NCBI GenBank assembly: GCA_963070105.1
Contig: OY718805.1
Span: forward strand, 3,282,001-3,346,000
Direction: 5' to 3'
Source of the DNA: Litomosoides sigmodontis
Lineage: Eukaryota; Nematoda; Chromadorea; Rhabditida; Onchocercidae
DNA: 64,000 bases
Under the pieces are notes generated by a model that was not told the DNA's origin, ran no database searches, and saw nothing but the letters and a program-made list of their open reading frames with translations. Below are positions 1-41,912 of the stretch, piece by piece (the first letter of the stretch is position 1; the number at the start of each line of letters is the position of its first letter). Both the position numbers and the translations under genes were made by a program.

Positions 1-138
1 GAGAATTACATAATGCATCATTCAAAGAATTGACGTACTGCTGTAATAAATGTAACAGTAATTATGATGCAAAGCTAACAGCACCGTAGTGGATGATCAG
101 CGAGAGTGATAATTTTATACGAACAAGAAAATACTTAC

Positions 139-234
139 AGCTAGAGCGGTTACTTCTTTGCTGTGCTTTTCACCGACCAAATCACGAACTGTTTTGAAAT
201 TTATAGCACTTTGGGTGAATCGTTTAGTCGCCAT
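139..234 (-). CDS. First coding exon of a gene leaving the left edge; possible mitochondrial ATP synthase subunit d
   Basis: Read on the minus strand, an ATG at 234 opens 32 codons ending at a GTAAG donor just below 139. The peptide begins MATKRFTQSAINFKTVRDLV. Its start, basic residues followed by a QS-x-IN motif, resembles the N-terminus of animal F1Fo ATP synthase subunit d (peripheral stalk), as remembered from Drosophila and C. elegans. That is a short match from memory, so the exon is better supported than the name. The rest of the gene lies left of the window; 1-138 is intron and I see no second exon there. Confidence 0.5.
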
Positions 235-384
235 TGATCGAAGCTTAAAATAAATCATTGGTCAAAAGGAGCGAAAAAAAAAATCAGCATACTTCGCATT
301 CATTTTCAGCAACAGAATGAAACAGTGGGCAGAGGGAAAGACAGAATCATGTAACAAGAGGAAAACAATCCTCTAGAGACGGAA

Positions 385-390
<6 letters not shown>

Positions 391-426
<36 letters not shown>
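391..426. repeat. (AG)n microsatellite
   Basis: An uninterrupted AG dinucleotide run of about 18 units, in the 5' flank of the left-edge gene. Confidence 0.95.
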
Positions 427-431
<5 letters not shown>

Positions 432-2741
432 GGAAATACAACTCATTATATCGTCCACCAGTAACTTTATGTCCACTCACACGATCCATACTGCATAATC
501 GGCCTACCGTGAAATACGCGGTGTCTCTATGCCAACGCTGTATGATCCAGGTTGGAAAAGTGGTGTGAGAAGCTCGTGTGGACGAAGGATAAATGCGTAA
601 CGTTAAAGCCGCTGAATGAATGTACGTGAATAGGGTAATGAATGCATAAAAGCATATTGTACGATGCTCCCCTACACTATGCCATTACTGTACCTCACGT
701 GTTTGAGTGGAAACTAACCGTATCATTTGTGATGCAGTTACGCTGACCGTAAAACTAGTACGCTTCATTCTGTAAGCGCTAATGAATTTTTTATTTTAAC
801 CAGCCTAGTGATGCATGATATTATTCTGTTGTGATAAAGAGTAATGCTACTAAACACTACAATACTAACTAACCTAGTAATGTATGACACAACAAATACT
901 GCTGCTTCAGTACTTTACCTGATAATAGGAAATGATTAATTGATCATCAGATTACTTCCTAATCATTATTACCTTCACTCCTTTATGCCTTTCTTAGAGT
1001 ATAAATTTTCAGCAAAAGTTAGTTATGAGTGCAGTGTAAGCCTGAACTGAACATGAGTAATACTTGCGTAAATAATGCAAATATACGAAATCCGTTGAAG
1101 ACTGCAGAAAAGAATGAAATTATGTTCATCTATCTTAATGTTCTTCTGTACGTTCTGTACAATATGCTCTCCTGTAATATGCTGCAGAATTTCCATACGA
1201 TTCCACAGTGTCGCAGAAGCTTTTTTTTCTTTAAGATAATAATATATTTATTAAAGTTTATTTTATGCGACATTGCAAACGTTGTAAATTTTTAGTGCGT
1301 GTGCATGAGTGTGTGTGTGTGAAGTTTTTTTTTTGCCTTTTTTTTGATAAATAATTAAATTATTGAATAATGGTACACGGTTGCAAGAGGGCACTATATG
1401 TTAATCTCATCACAAAAATTAGTTATGAAATGAGGAAAAAAAGCATTGTTGTGATGTTCTGAGTGTAGCTTATGAATGCTGTCCATATACTGTTGAATTG
1501 TACTTTTAAAATTGTTGAGGTCAGAAGGTCAGTTGTGCGTGCCTTTTCTTTTTTTTTCTTTGCCAGTAGTGAGAATCAATCATTACTTCTTCCATTCACA
1601 CTGTAAAAGAATCGCTCTATTCCTGATAGCTCTTTCATGCTTTCAAATTTAACACATTTCAATTATCCTGCTACTCTCGCTCATGATAATATGATCAGTG
1701 AGAAGTAATTTATAATGTGAATTCCATGTGCTCTTTAGGCATTTCCACATCAGCACAATTATTTGTTTGCTTTGAATTGAGTGTTTTTGTTCGAAAAAAA
1801 AATGAGAAAAAAAAAGGGAAATCGATAACATTTGTTTTGGATGAAATGAATAACAATTTTCTCTTTGGACAAAAATAGAAGAAGAAATGGAAATTTTATC
1901 AGGACAACTTTCATTCACTTATCATCCGCTCCTTCCTCAACTTTCATGCTCAATTCAAAATTTACCCAGTTTGTTCACATTTAGCACTTCTAGCCGTATT
2001 CATTTAGTTTTTAAGCTAAATGAATGGTTTGCAGAATGCTTGCTACTGTTTCACTTAGTAATTCGTTTTTCACATCCGAAATACGTTGATGAATAGTTGG
2101 TAGTGAACAGACGTGAAAGTACCTTATACTCTACGTAAGCTACACTCTTCCTTACTATTTTTTTTTCCTATTAAATTTTCCTTCTCATTTTTTTTCTTTC
2201 TTACCAAAAAACCTGAAAAATATTAATTGACAATTGTTATTTTTTTTTTTTTACTACAGCAATCATAAATAAATATTTCATGCACACTTCCACGTACGTA
2301 TTTTTTTGGTGAATTTGCAATTCATGTGGATTAAGTGAAAGTGAAAAATTTAGTTCAAACGTACGCTAAGCAATAATAAATAGCAATAGCAAGTAACCGC
2401 TACGCGTTGCAACAAATTTTATAATTAAAATTTAAACTTGTAAACAGAGAGGACGAAAAAAAAAAGGAATTCCTTATTTTTCTTGCATTTCAAACGACGC
2501 TTTTATACGTCGTCAACAAACAATAATGGACAAAAATTTACCCACATTTTTACGCAGCGTGAAAAGTCCCTCGAAATTGTGTGTTATTCGGGGCAATCAG
2601 CAAATACTGGAAATGAGGCGGAGCCGAGGAGGAGGAGAAGGAGGAGGAGGGGGAGAGGGGTCGATAATACACATTCGATTCCACCCTCTCTTCTCTCCTA
2701 CACCCCGCCAACATAATATATCTCTGTGTACTACATCGGTA

Positions 2742-2982
2742 GATCTGTCTGTCTGTCTGCGTGTGTGTGTGTGTGTCCATGCGTGTGTGTTTGGATGTAC
2801 CCGGTGAATATGGGAGAAAGAGAGGCGGGTGCGTGTGATATTTATTGAACTGAGAGTAATGCAGCGCTCACTCACTCACTCACTCACTCATTCACTCTTT
2901 CTATCGATCAAGGAATGAATAGAGAGAGAAAGAGAGGGAGAGAGAGAAAGAGAGGGAGAAAGAGAGGGAGGGAGAGAGAGAG
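2742..2982. repeat. Cluster of mixed microsatellites: TCTG, GT, CACT and GA-rich
   Basis: In order: a TCTG run joining a GT run (about 2742-2790), a CACT run (about 2865-2895) and a purine block of GAGA/GGGA units (about 2918-2982). A GGA-rich stretch lies just before it near 2620-2660. Confidence 0.9.
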
Positions 2983-3551
2983 GATAAAGATTAAAAAAAA
3001 AGAGAAGCTAAAAAAACTCGTACGTGTTACAGCTGATATAGAAAGGATTAGAGCAAAAAAAAAATTGTTTAGGAAACAGGAAAATTTTTCTTTTTTTATT
3101 TTCAAGGAAACAAAACTAAAAGGGATAAATGAAAAAATGGAGGCGCATTGTATGTGTGTGTGTGTTTTTTTTTTCATTTTTATTTTCTTTTCCTAAATTT
3201 TATTGCACATTTTGAAATTGTTCAACAAATTTTCCCACTTCCAAAACAGTGCTAGAAGTTAACATTACTCCCAATGGAAAATTGTAGCAAAAAGGAAAAG
3301 GAAATGAAAAAAAGTTACCTACTTCATCACTTTCACCATTCGTAGGTTATTGTTATTGAGTGTACTGACACAGCTATATATGAGAGATAATGTAAGCCTT
3401 AAATTTCTCATCTCATATGTTTTGAGTAAGTAATCCTTTAAAATTTTTTTGTTGTCAGATATCTTATCCTTAATTAATATGATATGGCGCACTGGTTGTG
3501 GCATTTATGCATCATTGCTAATGCTAATTTTCTTCTCACACACTCATTTCC

Positions 3552-3895
3552 TTCTCTCTCTCTCTCTTTCTCCCTCTATTTCTTTCGCTCCCTCGTATGC
3601 TAATATGATTTTTTAATAAATTTTTTTTGTTAAATATATCTGCCTGTTTTTTCTTTTTTTTTTTTGAGGGAGAAAGCGGAGGAAAATTGTGTATTATTTG
3701 TTGACGTTTTATATCGTCACTTTCTCCTCTCTCCCTTCTCCAATATATCACCCCCTCCCCTCCCTGCCTCCCTCCCTCTCCTGTGCTTAGTTTGATGATA
3801 TTTGACAATAGAAGTAAGAGTGGAATAAGAGAGGAATGAATGACGAAGGAAATGAAAGTAAGACTTATTTTCTCTCTCTCTCTCCCTCTCTCTCC
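3552..3895. repeat. Two (CT)n runs flanking a pyrimidine-rich segment
   Basis: CT runs at about 3552-3568 and 3870-3895 flank a C/T-rich stretch at 3721-3782. These are pyrimidine-strand versions of the GA runs elsewhere in the interval. Confidence 0.85.
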
Positions 3896-4457
3896 CTGTA
3901 CGTGTAAAAAATGGACGAATTCCTTTGTTTCTTTTTTTTTTTGTTTTCTGCCATATTTGAAACAGAGAAACAACTCTTGTGTGGGCATGCCTTTTTTCTT
4001 CTTCCTTTGTTGTAACAAATTTCTTTTCCTCTATTAATGCACAGCAGTAGTAGTGATAACAGGGATGACTGGGATGGAACATCCAACGTCCATCCTATTC
4101 CTCATGCCTTCCTTCCCACTTACTCCTCCCTTCTTCATTTCAACTTTTAAGCAAGCAAAGCGCAGTGTCCATCCATCTGGTCCACTCAAGCTAATGCCAA
4201 ATCAAATGAGATGGATGTATTATGGTGGCTGTTCGCTCTTATGGCATCGTTCTCTACTTTATTAGCTAATTTCTATCAAAAGTATTCGCCACCAACGATG
4301 CAAGAAAGCTAGCAAAATTGAGCACAGAACTAAACAGTCAACGATGAATGTGTGCCAGCGAAGAGAGAACAAAAAGCATTCTACCTTTATTCTTTTCTCC
4401 TTTTCCCGGAAGACAGGTTCTCAAAAAAGCTCATTGCAAGTTTCTCCTAACTACCGT

Positions 4458-4475
4458 CCGTCCGAAAGCGGACGG
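4458..4475. other. Perfect GC-rich inverted repeat (7-bp stem, 4-nt loop)
   Basis: CCGTCCG, a loop of AAAG, then CGGACGG. It stands out because surrounding DNA is AT-rich. There is no U-tract and no neighbouring gene to give it a role. Confidence 0.7.
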
Positions 4476-5380
4476 CAAACACACGTGAAGTGTTGTTTGA
4501 TTTTCGTTTGTTCCACAATGTTATATCGAAATTTGTGAAGGCGCATGAAATTCGAAATCATGGAATTTTATGAATGTTGTTGATATACCTTAGTTCGTAG
4601 TAATATCACTATCATTGGAAAATACAAACGATGCGGCTGGAAATATATTTGAACTGATTTCGTAAATTATAACACTAAGCGAGAGACATTCAAGCGCAGC
4701 ACTAGGTAGAGAATTATTCAGACTTGCTCAAACATACCTATCGCAGTGAGCGGTACTCTTGAGTGCTTTGTCCATTCACACACAAGTGCTGCTGTGTTGG
4801 ATGAAGTAGAATTAGTCTTTAAAACGGAGGAGAGAAGCTAACACAGCACAGCCTCACTGCTAATGCATCCTCCTCACACATGCTGCTGCAACGTTTTTAT
4901 TAGAATTGGAATTCCGATCGAAAGACACTTATATGGGAGGTTGGAGAGTGGATGAGTGAGCGAGCACCTTTCTTTTCACCGTTAAGGTCCAATGATAATG
5001 ACCCAGATGTAGTGAAGTGAGTTGAATGGTGGGTGCACTGCTGCTAACTGGCCCAAACATCCCACCATCACCACCACCATTATTATAGTATTTGCCATCA
5101 GCTGTCGGTGCAATTGCTCTGCCCCAATGCACCACCAAACAACGGGTGCAATCCTGATAAATCAGGTTTACTGAAAGAGGTTGGTCTGTCTGTGTATTTA
5201 TGTGGTGGCCTGCCTGCCTTTGTGAGTGCAAGGAACAAGAAACCACCGACGAAGTCATAAATCTTCCATTGGAATGAATTACAGTACGATCTGTGGGTCT
5301 CTCTGCTCTTGCTGCTGCAGTATGTATGTCATGAATGGGGTTGATTGTAGGCAACGTTCCCTTTGTCCTTTCAGAAAGAG

Positions 5381-5402
5381 GGAGAGAGAGAGAGAGAGAG
5401 AG
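5381..5402. repeat. (GA)n microsatellite
   Basis: About 11 GA units, followed by further A/G-rich sequence to about 5425. Confidence 0.9.
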
Positions 5403-7335
5403 AACAGAAAAGAGAGGGAAGAGAAGTCACATGTTTGGATGATCGATTTCCAGTAGAAGAGGATGATGATGATGATATTGGTGGTGATGATGGCACGACT
5501 TGAGAAGAGCGAGCATTGGAGGCTAGCAATGATACAGTGCGAGAGAGGGTATTCCAGGGAACTGCAACTAGCCACAGGCTTCCAATTATTTAAGCGTAAC
5601 ATTTACGTGAAATAAAAGTACGCATATAATAAAATAAAGGTACATACGTGACGTGTGGCGTAGTCATCTACCTAATTTTATTTTAAATTGAGTGGAAGAG
5701 GGAAGGAATGAAGGGAAGTAGGACAAAGTTAACATCCACATTACGCATAGCATAGTTAGCGCTTTGTGAGAGAAAAAAAGGAGAGGGAAGGGAAGGGACG
5801 AGATGCGCTACCCGACCCACTTCAGCCTTTCCATTCAATTTTCCCATATAATAATCTCAGGTAAGGTCAACGACCACATCATCAATAAATCTTATCCTTT
5901 CCTAGTCTTACCCTCATCTTCGTCCCCTCTCTCTCTCTTTCCCCCCCCCCTCCCCCTCTCTACCTCTTCCATTCAGTTACAGTTCCTAACAACAAGGAAA
6001 GCTATTGTTGCTAAGCTGGTAAGCATTAGGTTGCAGAGAGAATATAATACAACTTGGTAAACAAGGAAACGAAAAGATGAGGTTTATACGTTGTGTTGTG
6101 TAGTAGCCAAACGATGCAAGAGGCGCGCGCAAAAATTAGGAAAACATTTCGATCGATTGCACACACATACATATAATGTGCGGCACTGTTCAACTGCATG
6201 CATTTTGCAAATGCATTTGTAGTAGCGATGAAGGAAGCATTGATTGGCGTAATTGACATTACGATAAAAATGCATTGACTTAACGTACGAACCTAACTGA
6301 TAGCTTCCACTAATCGATTGATTTCATCACAATTTACTCTCAAATATTGCGCAATATTCCTTCGAAGTATAGTGGAAGAAGCATTTAACACTTTGACATA
6401 ATTATGCGTAATAATTGAAAAATCATCGAAAGCTTTGTGAAATGCAACAACATTCGATGTGTGTTGCGCAGGATGCTTTGAGAATATCGGCGACGTGTGT
6501 AATTACGCTCTCGTGACACGAGAGAGAGTGTTAGTTGGAAATGTTCCTTTCTATACAGACGTAGTGATATTACTTTCTTGTAAATTACGAGAGCTCTGTG
6601 AACCGTAGCAGATTTTATCAGCAATCTGATGAATAGCATTAGCCAGTAGAATGTTTCATTCACCTCAGAGAGTTAAGTTTTCTTGAGTTACTCTTCGATA
6701 AGAGTGTATAGGACGTGTTTCATGGTGCTTTGGGCAAGATCAATTAGAGGGATGCTATGTTGCATAGCATATTTTATTCTCTTTTATGTAAAATAATATA
6801 TGCCAAGAAAGAGCGGGAAAAAGCGAGGAGACGGGAATATTTACTTTATTACAAATATCCTGAAATACACACATATATGTACATGTAGAGGGATGAGGAG
6901 ACCCAAAGAGGATTGGCACCCATAATGACGTGATGAGCCATTGCAAGTGGAATCTGAACTGGACAACCATCGCACCACAAAACACAACGTAGTGCAGCAG
7001 AGGAGAGAGAAGAGAACCATTCATCCATCCGTCCATCCGTCTATCCATCATCCATCGGCGCTAAACATCTCCACTCCTCTCCTCTCCGCCAGAGCAGCAC
7101 CTTTGCCAACCACCACCACCACCACCGTCCACGTCGACGACACTGCACACAAATGATCGGGTTGCTATGGCAGACGAGGTTGAATAGGCGGCACCGCGGA
7201 AATATGTGGTGCATGGGTGGTTCCAGAACGGCAAACGGTACTTGAGATTTGTAACGACTTCCCCTCTGCAATCTATATAGGATGGAGGAGGGGTGGCACA
7301 CAGGACGGGAGCAGAGAGTCGGTCGGGGGAGATGC

Positions 7336-7384
7336 GGAGAGGGAGAGGGAGAGGGAGAGGGAGAGAGAGAGAGAGAGGGAGAGA
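7336..7384. repeat. GGGAGA hexamer run passing into (GA)n
   Basis: Several GGGAGA units pass into a GA dinucleotide run. The open frame across it is an Arg/Glu shadow, not a gene. Confidence 0.9.
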
Positions 7385-7575
7385 AATGGAGAAGTAGAAG
7401 AGAACCGTTGATGTGAACCCTCCTCTCAGCCCATCCCTTAGGTGTAAGCGTTTGGTGCTTTCTGGGGTGGGTGTAGGAGGAGGGTTGTTGTGCTTGCCAC
7501 GTCAGTGCAATCGTTGCCAGTGATTCTGCTGTTGGCTGGCTGACGGCAATGGCGACAATGACGCCGGCCGGCGAC

Positions 7576-7900
7576 TTACTATTACTACGACGACCATCAC
7601 TACTACAACGACCGCTACTACTAATACTACTACCACTACCACTACCACTACCACTACTACTACTACTACTGCCACTGCTACTGCTACTGCTACTGCTACT
7701 GCTACTGCTACTACTACTACTACTACTACTACTATTGCTACTGCTACTGCTACTACTACAATTGCCTACTGCTACTACTATCATCACTACTACTACTGCT
7801 GCTACTACTGCTACTGCTACTGCTACTACTACTATTGCTACTACTACTGCTGCTATTACTACTATTACTATTACTAGTATTACGATTACTGCTATACTAC
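7576..7900. repeat. Long impure trinucleotide array (CTA/ACT with CTG units)
   Basis: About 320 nt built almost wholly from CTA/ACT steps interspersed with CTG. Every frame on both strands stays open for long spans and gives homopolymeric Leu, Thr or Ser. No splice-compatible, domain-like sequence adjoins it, so the long open frames are artefacts. Confidence 0.85.
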
Positions 7901-10566
7901 TGATAGTGCTGTTGCCAGTGTAACTACGCCTGCAAACAAGGCTCCCTGAGTCGTAGATCCTATTTATTCATTTTTGTAGTAGATATATCCCACAATGTAT
8001 CCTAATTGTATATTCGCTTTGCTTATTCGCATATTATCGATATGAATTATCATTTATTCCACACATTTCACTATTTCACTGACATTGGGTTCATTTCGTT
8101 CACGTTTCATTGATATATGAATGTTTTAGTGAGTGAATTCTGTTTCCGTGCTGCTTCTGCGACAACTTCTGCGTGATACTTATCAAATGACTGAATTCAT
8201 ATAAAGGAAATGAATTAATAGGCTTAGTTTTTCGTCAGCGCGATAAATGCTGCGAAGTTAAGGCGCATATTTCCATCTTGTTTGGGCAGTGTCTAGCATT
8301 AATTATAACTCATGAAATACGTGGTACGTATCGGTCATCTCAAGCTGAATGATTTTAGGTGCTGTAGGAAAATCGCCTTTTTTCATACATCAATTTTTGG
8401 TGGGAAGTTTTAGGTTGAGATGGAAAGGGAAATGTAGCCAACCGGATATAACTTAGTAGTAGTCGGATTTTCGATTGCAGTTGTGTCACTTCCTCCTCAA
8501 CAATTCTGTTTTGCGGATGTTTGTGATGAACGAAAAGGAGAAACGGCCGTTAGTACTAATGATTCATCTGTGTAGTTAGCCGAGTTTGTCTTACTCTTCA
8601 AGCCATGGTCACGGTTTTTAGGACAGTGATGTCGGGAGTTTTACGATACAAAGAAGTGTTGTTCCAGCTAGTTTCTTCCAGTGAAGCGGGTTTCTTACAA
8701 GTGCATGCATACAGTTCGTTGCAAGTTAGATACAGGGTGCGGTGGAGTTCCACTTTCATTTCGAAATAATTTTTGAAAATAAATATGAGGAATAGAAGTG
8801 AAGTATGTGTCGATGCACTCTTCTTCCTTATTCACGATGAGAACTGCTTCTGTTCAAGTTCCGAGTCATACGGTCTTGGGTTGCTCACATGTGAAAGACA
8901 GGATGATTAGGAAAGAAGAAGTACGAAGTACCAGAAGGGTGTTCAAGTCTGCTGCGGCTCAACAGTTGTGTGTTCTCAGTATTTATGCATCACTGACGTT
9001 TCCACTGCTTGCAGCTCCACTGTTCTTGTTGCTGGATCCTTCCTGATGCTCCATCTCACGCTCTATCCTTGTACTCGACCTCTAATTACCTCGTTATCTG
9101 AAGCTGTCTGTTACCGGCTAGATGTAGTCATTTTTGCAGTTCTGAAATTTCATCGCAGAAATGACATCGTTCTTCTTCTCTGCCGCAACTCTAACATACA
9201 TCTCTTTCTGTGCTTTATGAAAGTGAAGTGTTAAGTTTTTTTTTTGCCTTCGTTGGTAAAAAATTTATTCAAAAAATTGCATTTAATTTGTGCTATTTGT
9301 TATGGATAGAGGAAAGGATGCCACGAAGTGGACAATCAATGATATTTTTAAATAATTGGACATTTCTCGAATGTCATTAATGATATATGATGTTCACATT
9401 TGATTGGACTGATGTAGTTCTTCATTTTTAACGTTTTCCATATAAATTATCTTAGCAGCTAGAGATTCAATGCTAGAGTGTAGTAATGTCAGTTTGGTAT
9501 TTTTTTTTTGTGTAGTGATCGTTGTCATTTATTTCTCATGAGAAACTGGTACTAATGTTTGATATTATGAAGGATGAAAAGTAGCCGATGGAAGTAAGCT
9601 GCCGCTTTCTAGAAATCCTCAACAAATTGTATTTAAAATGATTTCCTTGTACATTCCAGGATGGAGGGATTCGGAAAAGTATGATGATTCATCCACTGTT
9701 TATTCATATTCCCATCGTTTTTGGATTGAATTGAAAGCATCGAGAAATGTATTAGGGAGGGGAGAAGGGAGCGCTTCGGAACAGCGTGTAGCATTTCGGT
9801 GATGCGGTCTCTTACTGGTTTCATCTGATTTTCTTCGATATTCAATGTTCGGCTCACATTCATCCAGTCTTTCTCAAACTCAGATTTCTCTCTGACTGTA
9901 ATTCATCTTAAGGACTTTTCTGCATTTTTGAATTTTGAAGGAAGAAAAAGAAAATGTCGGGTAGTGGATGTGTTGGATGGCATGTATGCGTGAGATTGAC
10001 CGTTTGCCTTTTCTGATATTGGATTTCTGGGTTATAGATTCTCGAAACTTTCGAATGTTGCTGTTTCGTTAGCACAGCATGCAAACCTTTTGTAAATTAT
10101 CTCGGATTGGAGTGATATGTGGCAGAAACTGCTAGATATTTTATATCATTCAATATGAATTCGCAACAGTAATTCAATAAGCGTTTCTTTTCGTTTTTTT
10201 TTCTTCGTTCTGTTTGAATTAGTTCATTTTTCCAGGACTACAGTGTGACGATAAGAATACGCATAAGAAGGAAGTGGTATATGGGATATAACGGATGAGG
10301 AATCATCCTGTGCTATACGAAGTATTGTTTTGGAAACTTCAGGAAGATTCAGATTCATTTAACGAAGTATTTAAAGAGGGGAAAAAGCGGAAAAGTCACG
10401 ACTGAACGACAAGCAGTTCAAATAGTAAGCTAAATCGCTAAATCAGTCGTTATCCTGTAGAATCGTTGTGACTTATTACGTAGCACTGTCCAGGAAATTG
10501 TGATTTGTTGGCGATCAACGAACCAATCAACAGCTGCACGCGCCGTATTGCCAATTCTTCCATGGA

Positions 10567-38737
<28,171 letters not shown>

Positions 38738-41700
38738 TCCATTGAAATAAATGAGGGAGTTTTCATCGTGCAAATATCTTGGGGAAGCAATATGTTCAAA
38801 AATGTCCTGGTCAATTTGGGATGGAATTTTGTCGGAGAAACAAAGAAATTATGGTATGTTGATCTCAGATGTATACTGTAATTCGTTCAATGTTTCATTT
38901 CGGAAAAAAATGTTTTTCCTTTAATTCAGTTATGTAGAAGTTTATTTCTTTTAGTCCCTCTTTGTGTTTATTCGGGAATTTTTCAAAATTTTTATCCCAT
39001 GATTGTTTGCTGAGTCGATCATACAATAGTAAGGGTATTTAAGCTGCATATTTGCATAGTGGATTTGAAGAATAGCCAAGTGTGTATCTTTGTGGATGTC
39101 TTGATATTGTTAGAGCAATGCACTATTTTCGTTTTTTATCGTAACCATCGACGCAGCAAGCAATTTTCTTCATTTGGTGCTGACCTAGCGTTTCCACACA
39201 ATCACTCTGGGAAGTGTTTTCTTTTATTTTAATATATAATGATGCTGAAAAAGATTGTGGATGGTGAATTGGTACCAGGTACATTTTACGAAGTTTTCCT
39301 TCGGTACATGCCTTGGTACTTCTTCACCTCATCCTACACCGGTTTCCTTATTGTTTCTTTATTTTCTTCATTAAGCTTTTTTTCTTCCAACGCTGGAATT
39401 TGGTCGTTACGGTTAAATACCTTTTATTGCTACTAGCAGCGCTCTTACTACTATCTGATGCTATTATTATTCTGTTGCTTGAACTATGTGTTCATTTATA
39501 AAGGTATAATTGTATAACTACTTGTATCTTGACTTTTCTCTCTAAATACTGGTTAATTTATTTTTTTTTATTCGTACTGCTACTACTACTGTTATCTCCG
39601 TTGTACATTGATATAACGTGCCGTTGATTTATTTGTAGTCCATTTTCGGATGCTTTTTGAAAAATGAATCAGTTGTTGCAAAATTATATGTATATTTTAT
39701 CTTTATAAAAATTAGCAAAGTGTCGTATACCTGTTTTCTAGTAGTTCTGATGTTGAAAACACTAATTAATGTGCATCTCTCGGACGTTCTCAGTTTTATT
39801 TGTTAGAACTGGTTTTTTTTTTGTTAAATATCGTCCATGAAGTTGTCGCATTAGGTGTAGTTCAAGAAAATTCTATTCATAAATGGACCGCTGAATTCGC
39901 GCATTGTTATAGTTTCATAAATTGTGCGTTTCTTCCCTCACAGTGGGAAAATAAGAGCACCAAATTATAGGGAAAGAGAGGCGAGATTGAAATTAATATG
40001 GTAAATTATGTTTCTTCAACAATTGAGTTGCTTTGCAATGTAGATGAACTGAAATGAAGGCGTAGGAAGTCCATGAATTATTAATCATATTTTTAATGCA
40101 ACAGTACTCTTGCTCGAATGAGGGTGAGGTTTGAAATCTGTATTTTAAATCGCTCAATAGAGCCATCATCATGCATGTATCTGCGCCGGAGGCATATAAT
40201 TCCGCTATCACTACAATTGCAAATGATTTGAAATGGATGGAGAAAGTAGGGGAACTTGTAATTTTCCACTTCAAAAAGGGAATTAAATGATTATCGAAGC
40301 GGAAGAACTTATACACCATTTTAGTAACTTAGGTAAGACAGGATGTGAATGAAAGGTGACGCACTGAATTTGCTTCTTCATAATTTCAATTGGCAAATAA
40401 AATTTTGGCTATTTACCAGTCGAAGTCGAGGGCAGTGCTGCTTTGTGACAAATTTAGGATATAGTGTGTAGAAGTGTTTCTTTTTTTTGATTTGAATTGT
40501 TCAACGTTTTTTTTCGTTGTTCCATGTGTTGTGTACTTTTTTGATGGATGCTTTTAGTGAAAATGTTATAAATACTCAATGTGTTTGTTAATCGTTTGAT
40601 TTTTAAACGATTAATGATGATGACTTACATGTGTACTTTTTTTCGTGCTTTGCTACTGCTCTTGAGATATCGAAGATGAAAGAAATTATTAATAAGAAGG
40701 CAAAGAGGAGGAGGGAAGATGTTTTTACTTAAGAATTATAGCAAAAAGAGATTGATGCGTAGTTGGTTGATTGATTGATCGATTGAAAGTGAGTAGTTTT
40801 TTCTTTTTTTTTGGTTAACAACTATGTTTAATGTGAAAGGATTTTTTTTTCTTGCTTTTTTTTATTATATTTATGATTTTTGTTATTCATTTGTAGCATT
40901 TGTACACTTGATGACTTCTCACAAATATTTGGATTTGAAAGTATCCAGTTGTTGTCTATATTTGTTTAGTCAGTTTCTTTGTTTGTTTGTTTGTTTGATT
41001 GTTTGCTTGCTTGTTTATTTGCAATGAGCAAATAGTTTTTTGATGTATGTATATTACTGAGGAAACTTTTCGTTTCGTTTCGTTTTTTTTTTCTTTTGTT
41101 TTTCTCTTAAAATTTCATAAAATGAAAGAAAAGGACAAAGCAAAATTGTAGCGAAACATTGGAAGAATTAATTTTTTTTCTTTGTTATTGCCCTTATTTA
41201 CTTACATGTTTCTGTCAATTTGTTTGTTTGTTTGTTGGTTTGTTTGTTTTGCGTATTTAAAGAAAAATAAATTTAAATATGTATCTTATTCATTTTGACA
41301 TCAAAGAAGACATGCAGAAGCGTGCAATGAATTTGTTACATAGCAACAAGAGTTGTAATTTATTTGACAGATCGATTATGCGGTAATTTTATTGAGGAAA
41401 TTTGATAGCATTTCACATTCTTACTAAGCTTGTGCTTTATTTCTTTTTTTTTCATCTGAAACAGCGTTAATAAACTGTTGTGAAATTTAGTTTGATTTCT
41501 TAAATAGTAAAATTGCCATGTTTGGTTATTTCATTCATGCAACGCATATTCTCAGCAATGAATTAATTTTTTCTTGTTCAATATATGAATTCATACCTAT
41601 CGAAAAGGCATTTAAAAGAAAAGCAAATGAAATGCCTAGTAGAACTTCATATCCGCTGATCATCACATTAATTAGTTCATTTATCTAACGAGTTAAATAA

Positions 41701-41901
41701 TTTTGTTGAAATAGTCATAGGATTTTATCCAATTAGATTGTTATACTGTAATTGTTCCAAAACATCTGCACCATTACTCTCCTCACAGAGGTTCATTAGA
41801 AATGAATTGAAATGAAAAAAAGAACATATGTAGTTTTAATGTAGTCTTTTATTTCCTATTTAGATAATAATTTTTGAAACGGTAGATAATTTATGCATGA
41901 A
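38738..41901 (+). other. SPEN 3' flank, probably 3' UTR and intergenic
   Basis: No gene seen on either strand. The first AATAAA is at 38746-38751, only 9 nt past the stop, and others follow later (e.g. near 41266). T-rich, with GTTT tetranucleotide runs. Confidence 0.6.
40977..41249. repeat. (GTTT)n tetranucleotide runs
   Basis: Two separate runs, about 40977-41020 (partly degenerate) and 41219-41249. Confidence 0.85.
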
Positions 41902-41910
41902 TTTTAGCAG
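41902..41910 (+). promoter_or_regulatory. Candidate spliced-leader acceptor of the aldolase gene
   Basis: TTTTAG(CAG) ends 2-5 nt before the ATG at 41913. Nematode SL acceptors commonly lie this close to the start codon. Inferred from position and consensus only. Confidence 0.5.
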
Positions 41911-41912
41911 TG

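Larger units (their letters stand above)
235..10566. other. Long gene-poor interval upstream of the SPEN gene
   Basis: I see no exon chain with family resemblance on either strand. Open frames here are short or are translations of simple repeats. The interval is crowded with microsatellites to about 8 kb, then is ordinary AT-rich sequence. It lies between the divergent starts of the left-edge gene and the SPEN gene, so it probably holds the promoters, and perhaps non-coding 5' exons, of both. No promoter element can be assigned. Confidence 0.6.

Noticed and set aside
4929..5354. 141-codon minus-strand frame of mixed composition
   Set aside because: No recognised family, no partner exon, and the interval is repeat-rich; kept as non-coding.
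7041..7923. Long Ser-rich (minus) and Leu/Thr-rich (plus) open frames
   Set aside because: Shadows of the CTA/CTG triplet array; no splice context or domain.
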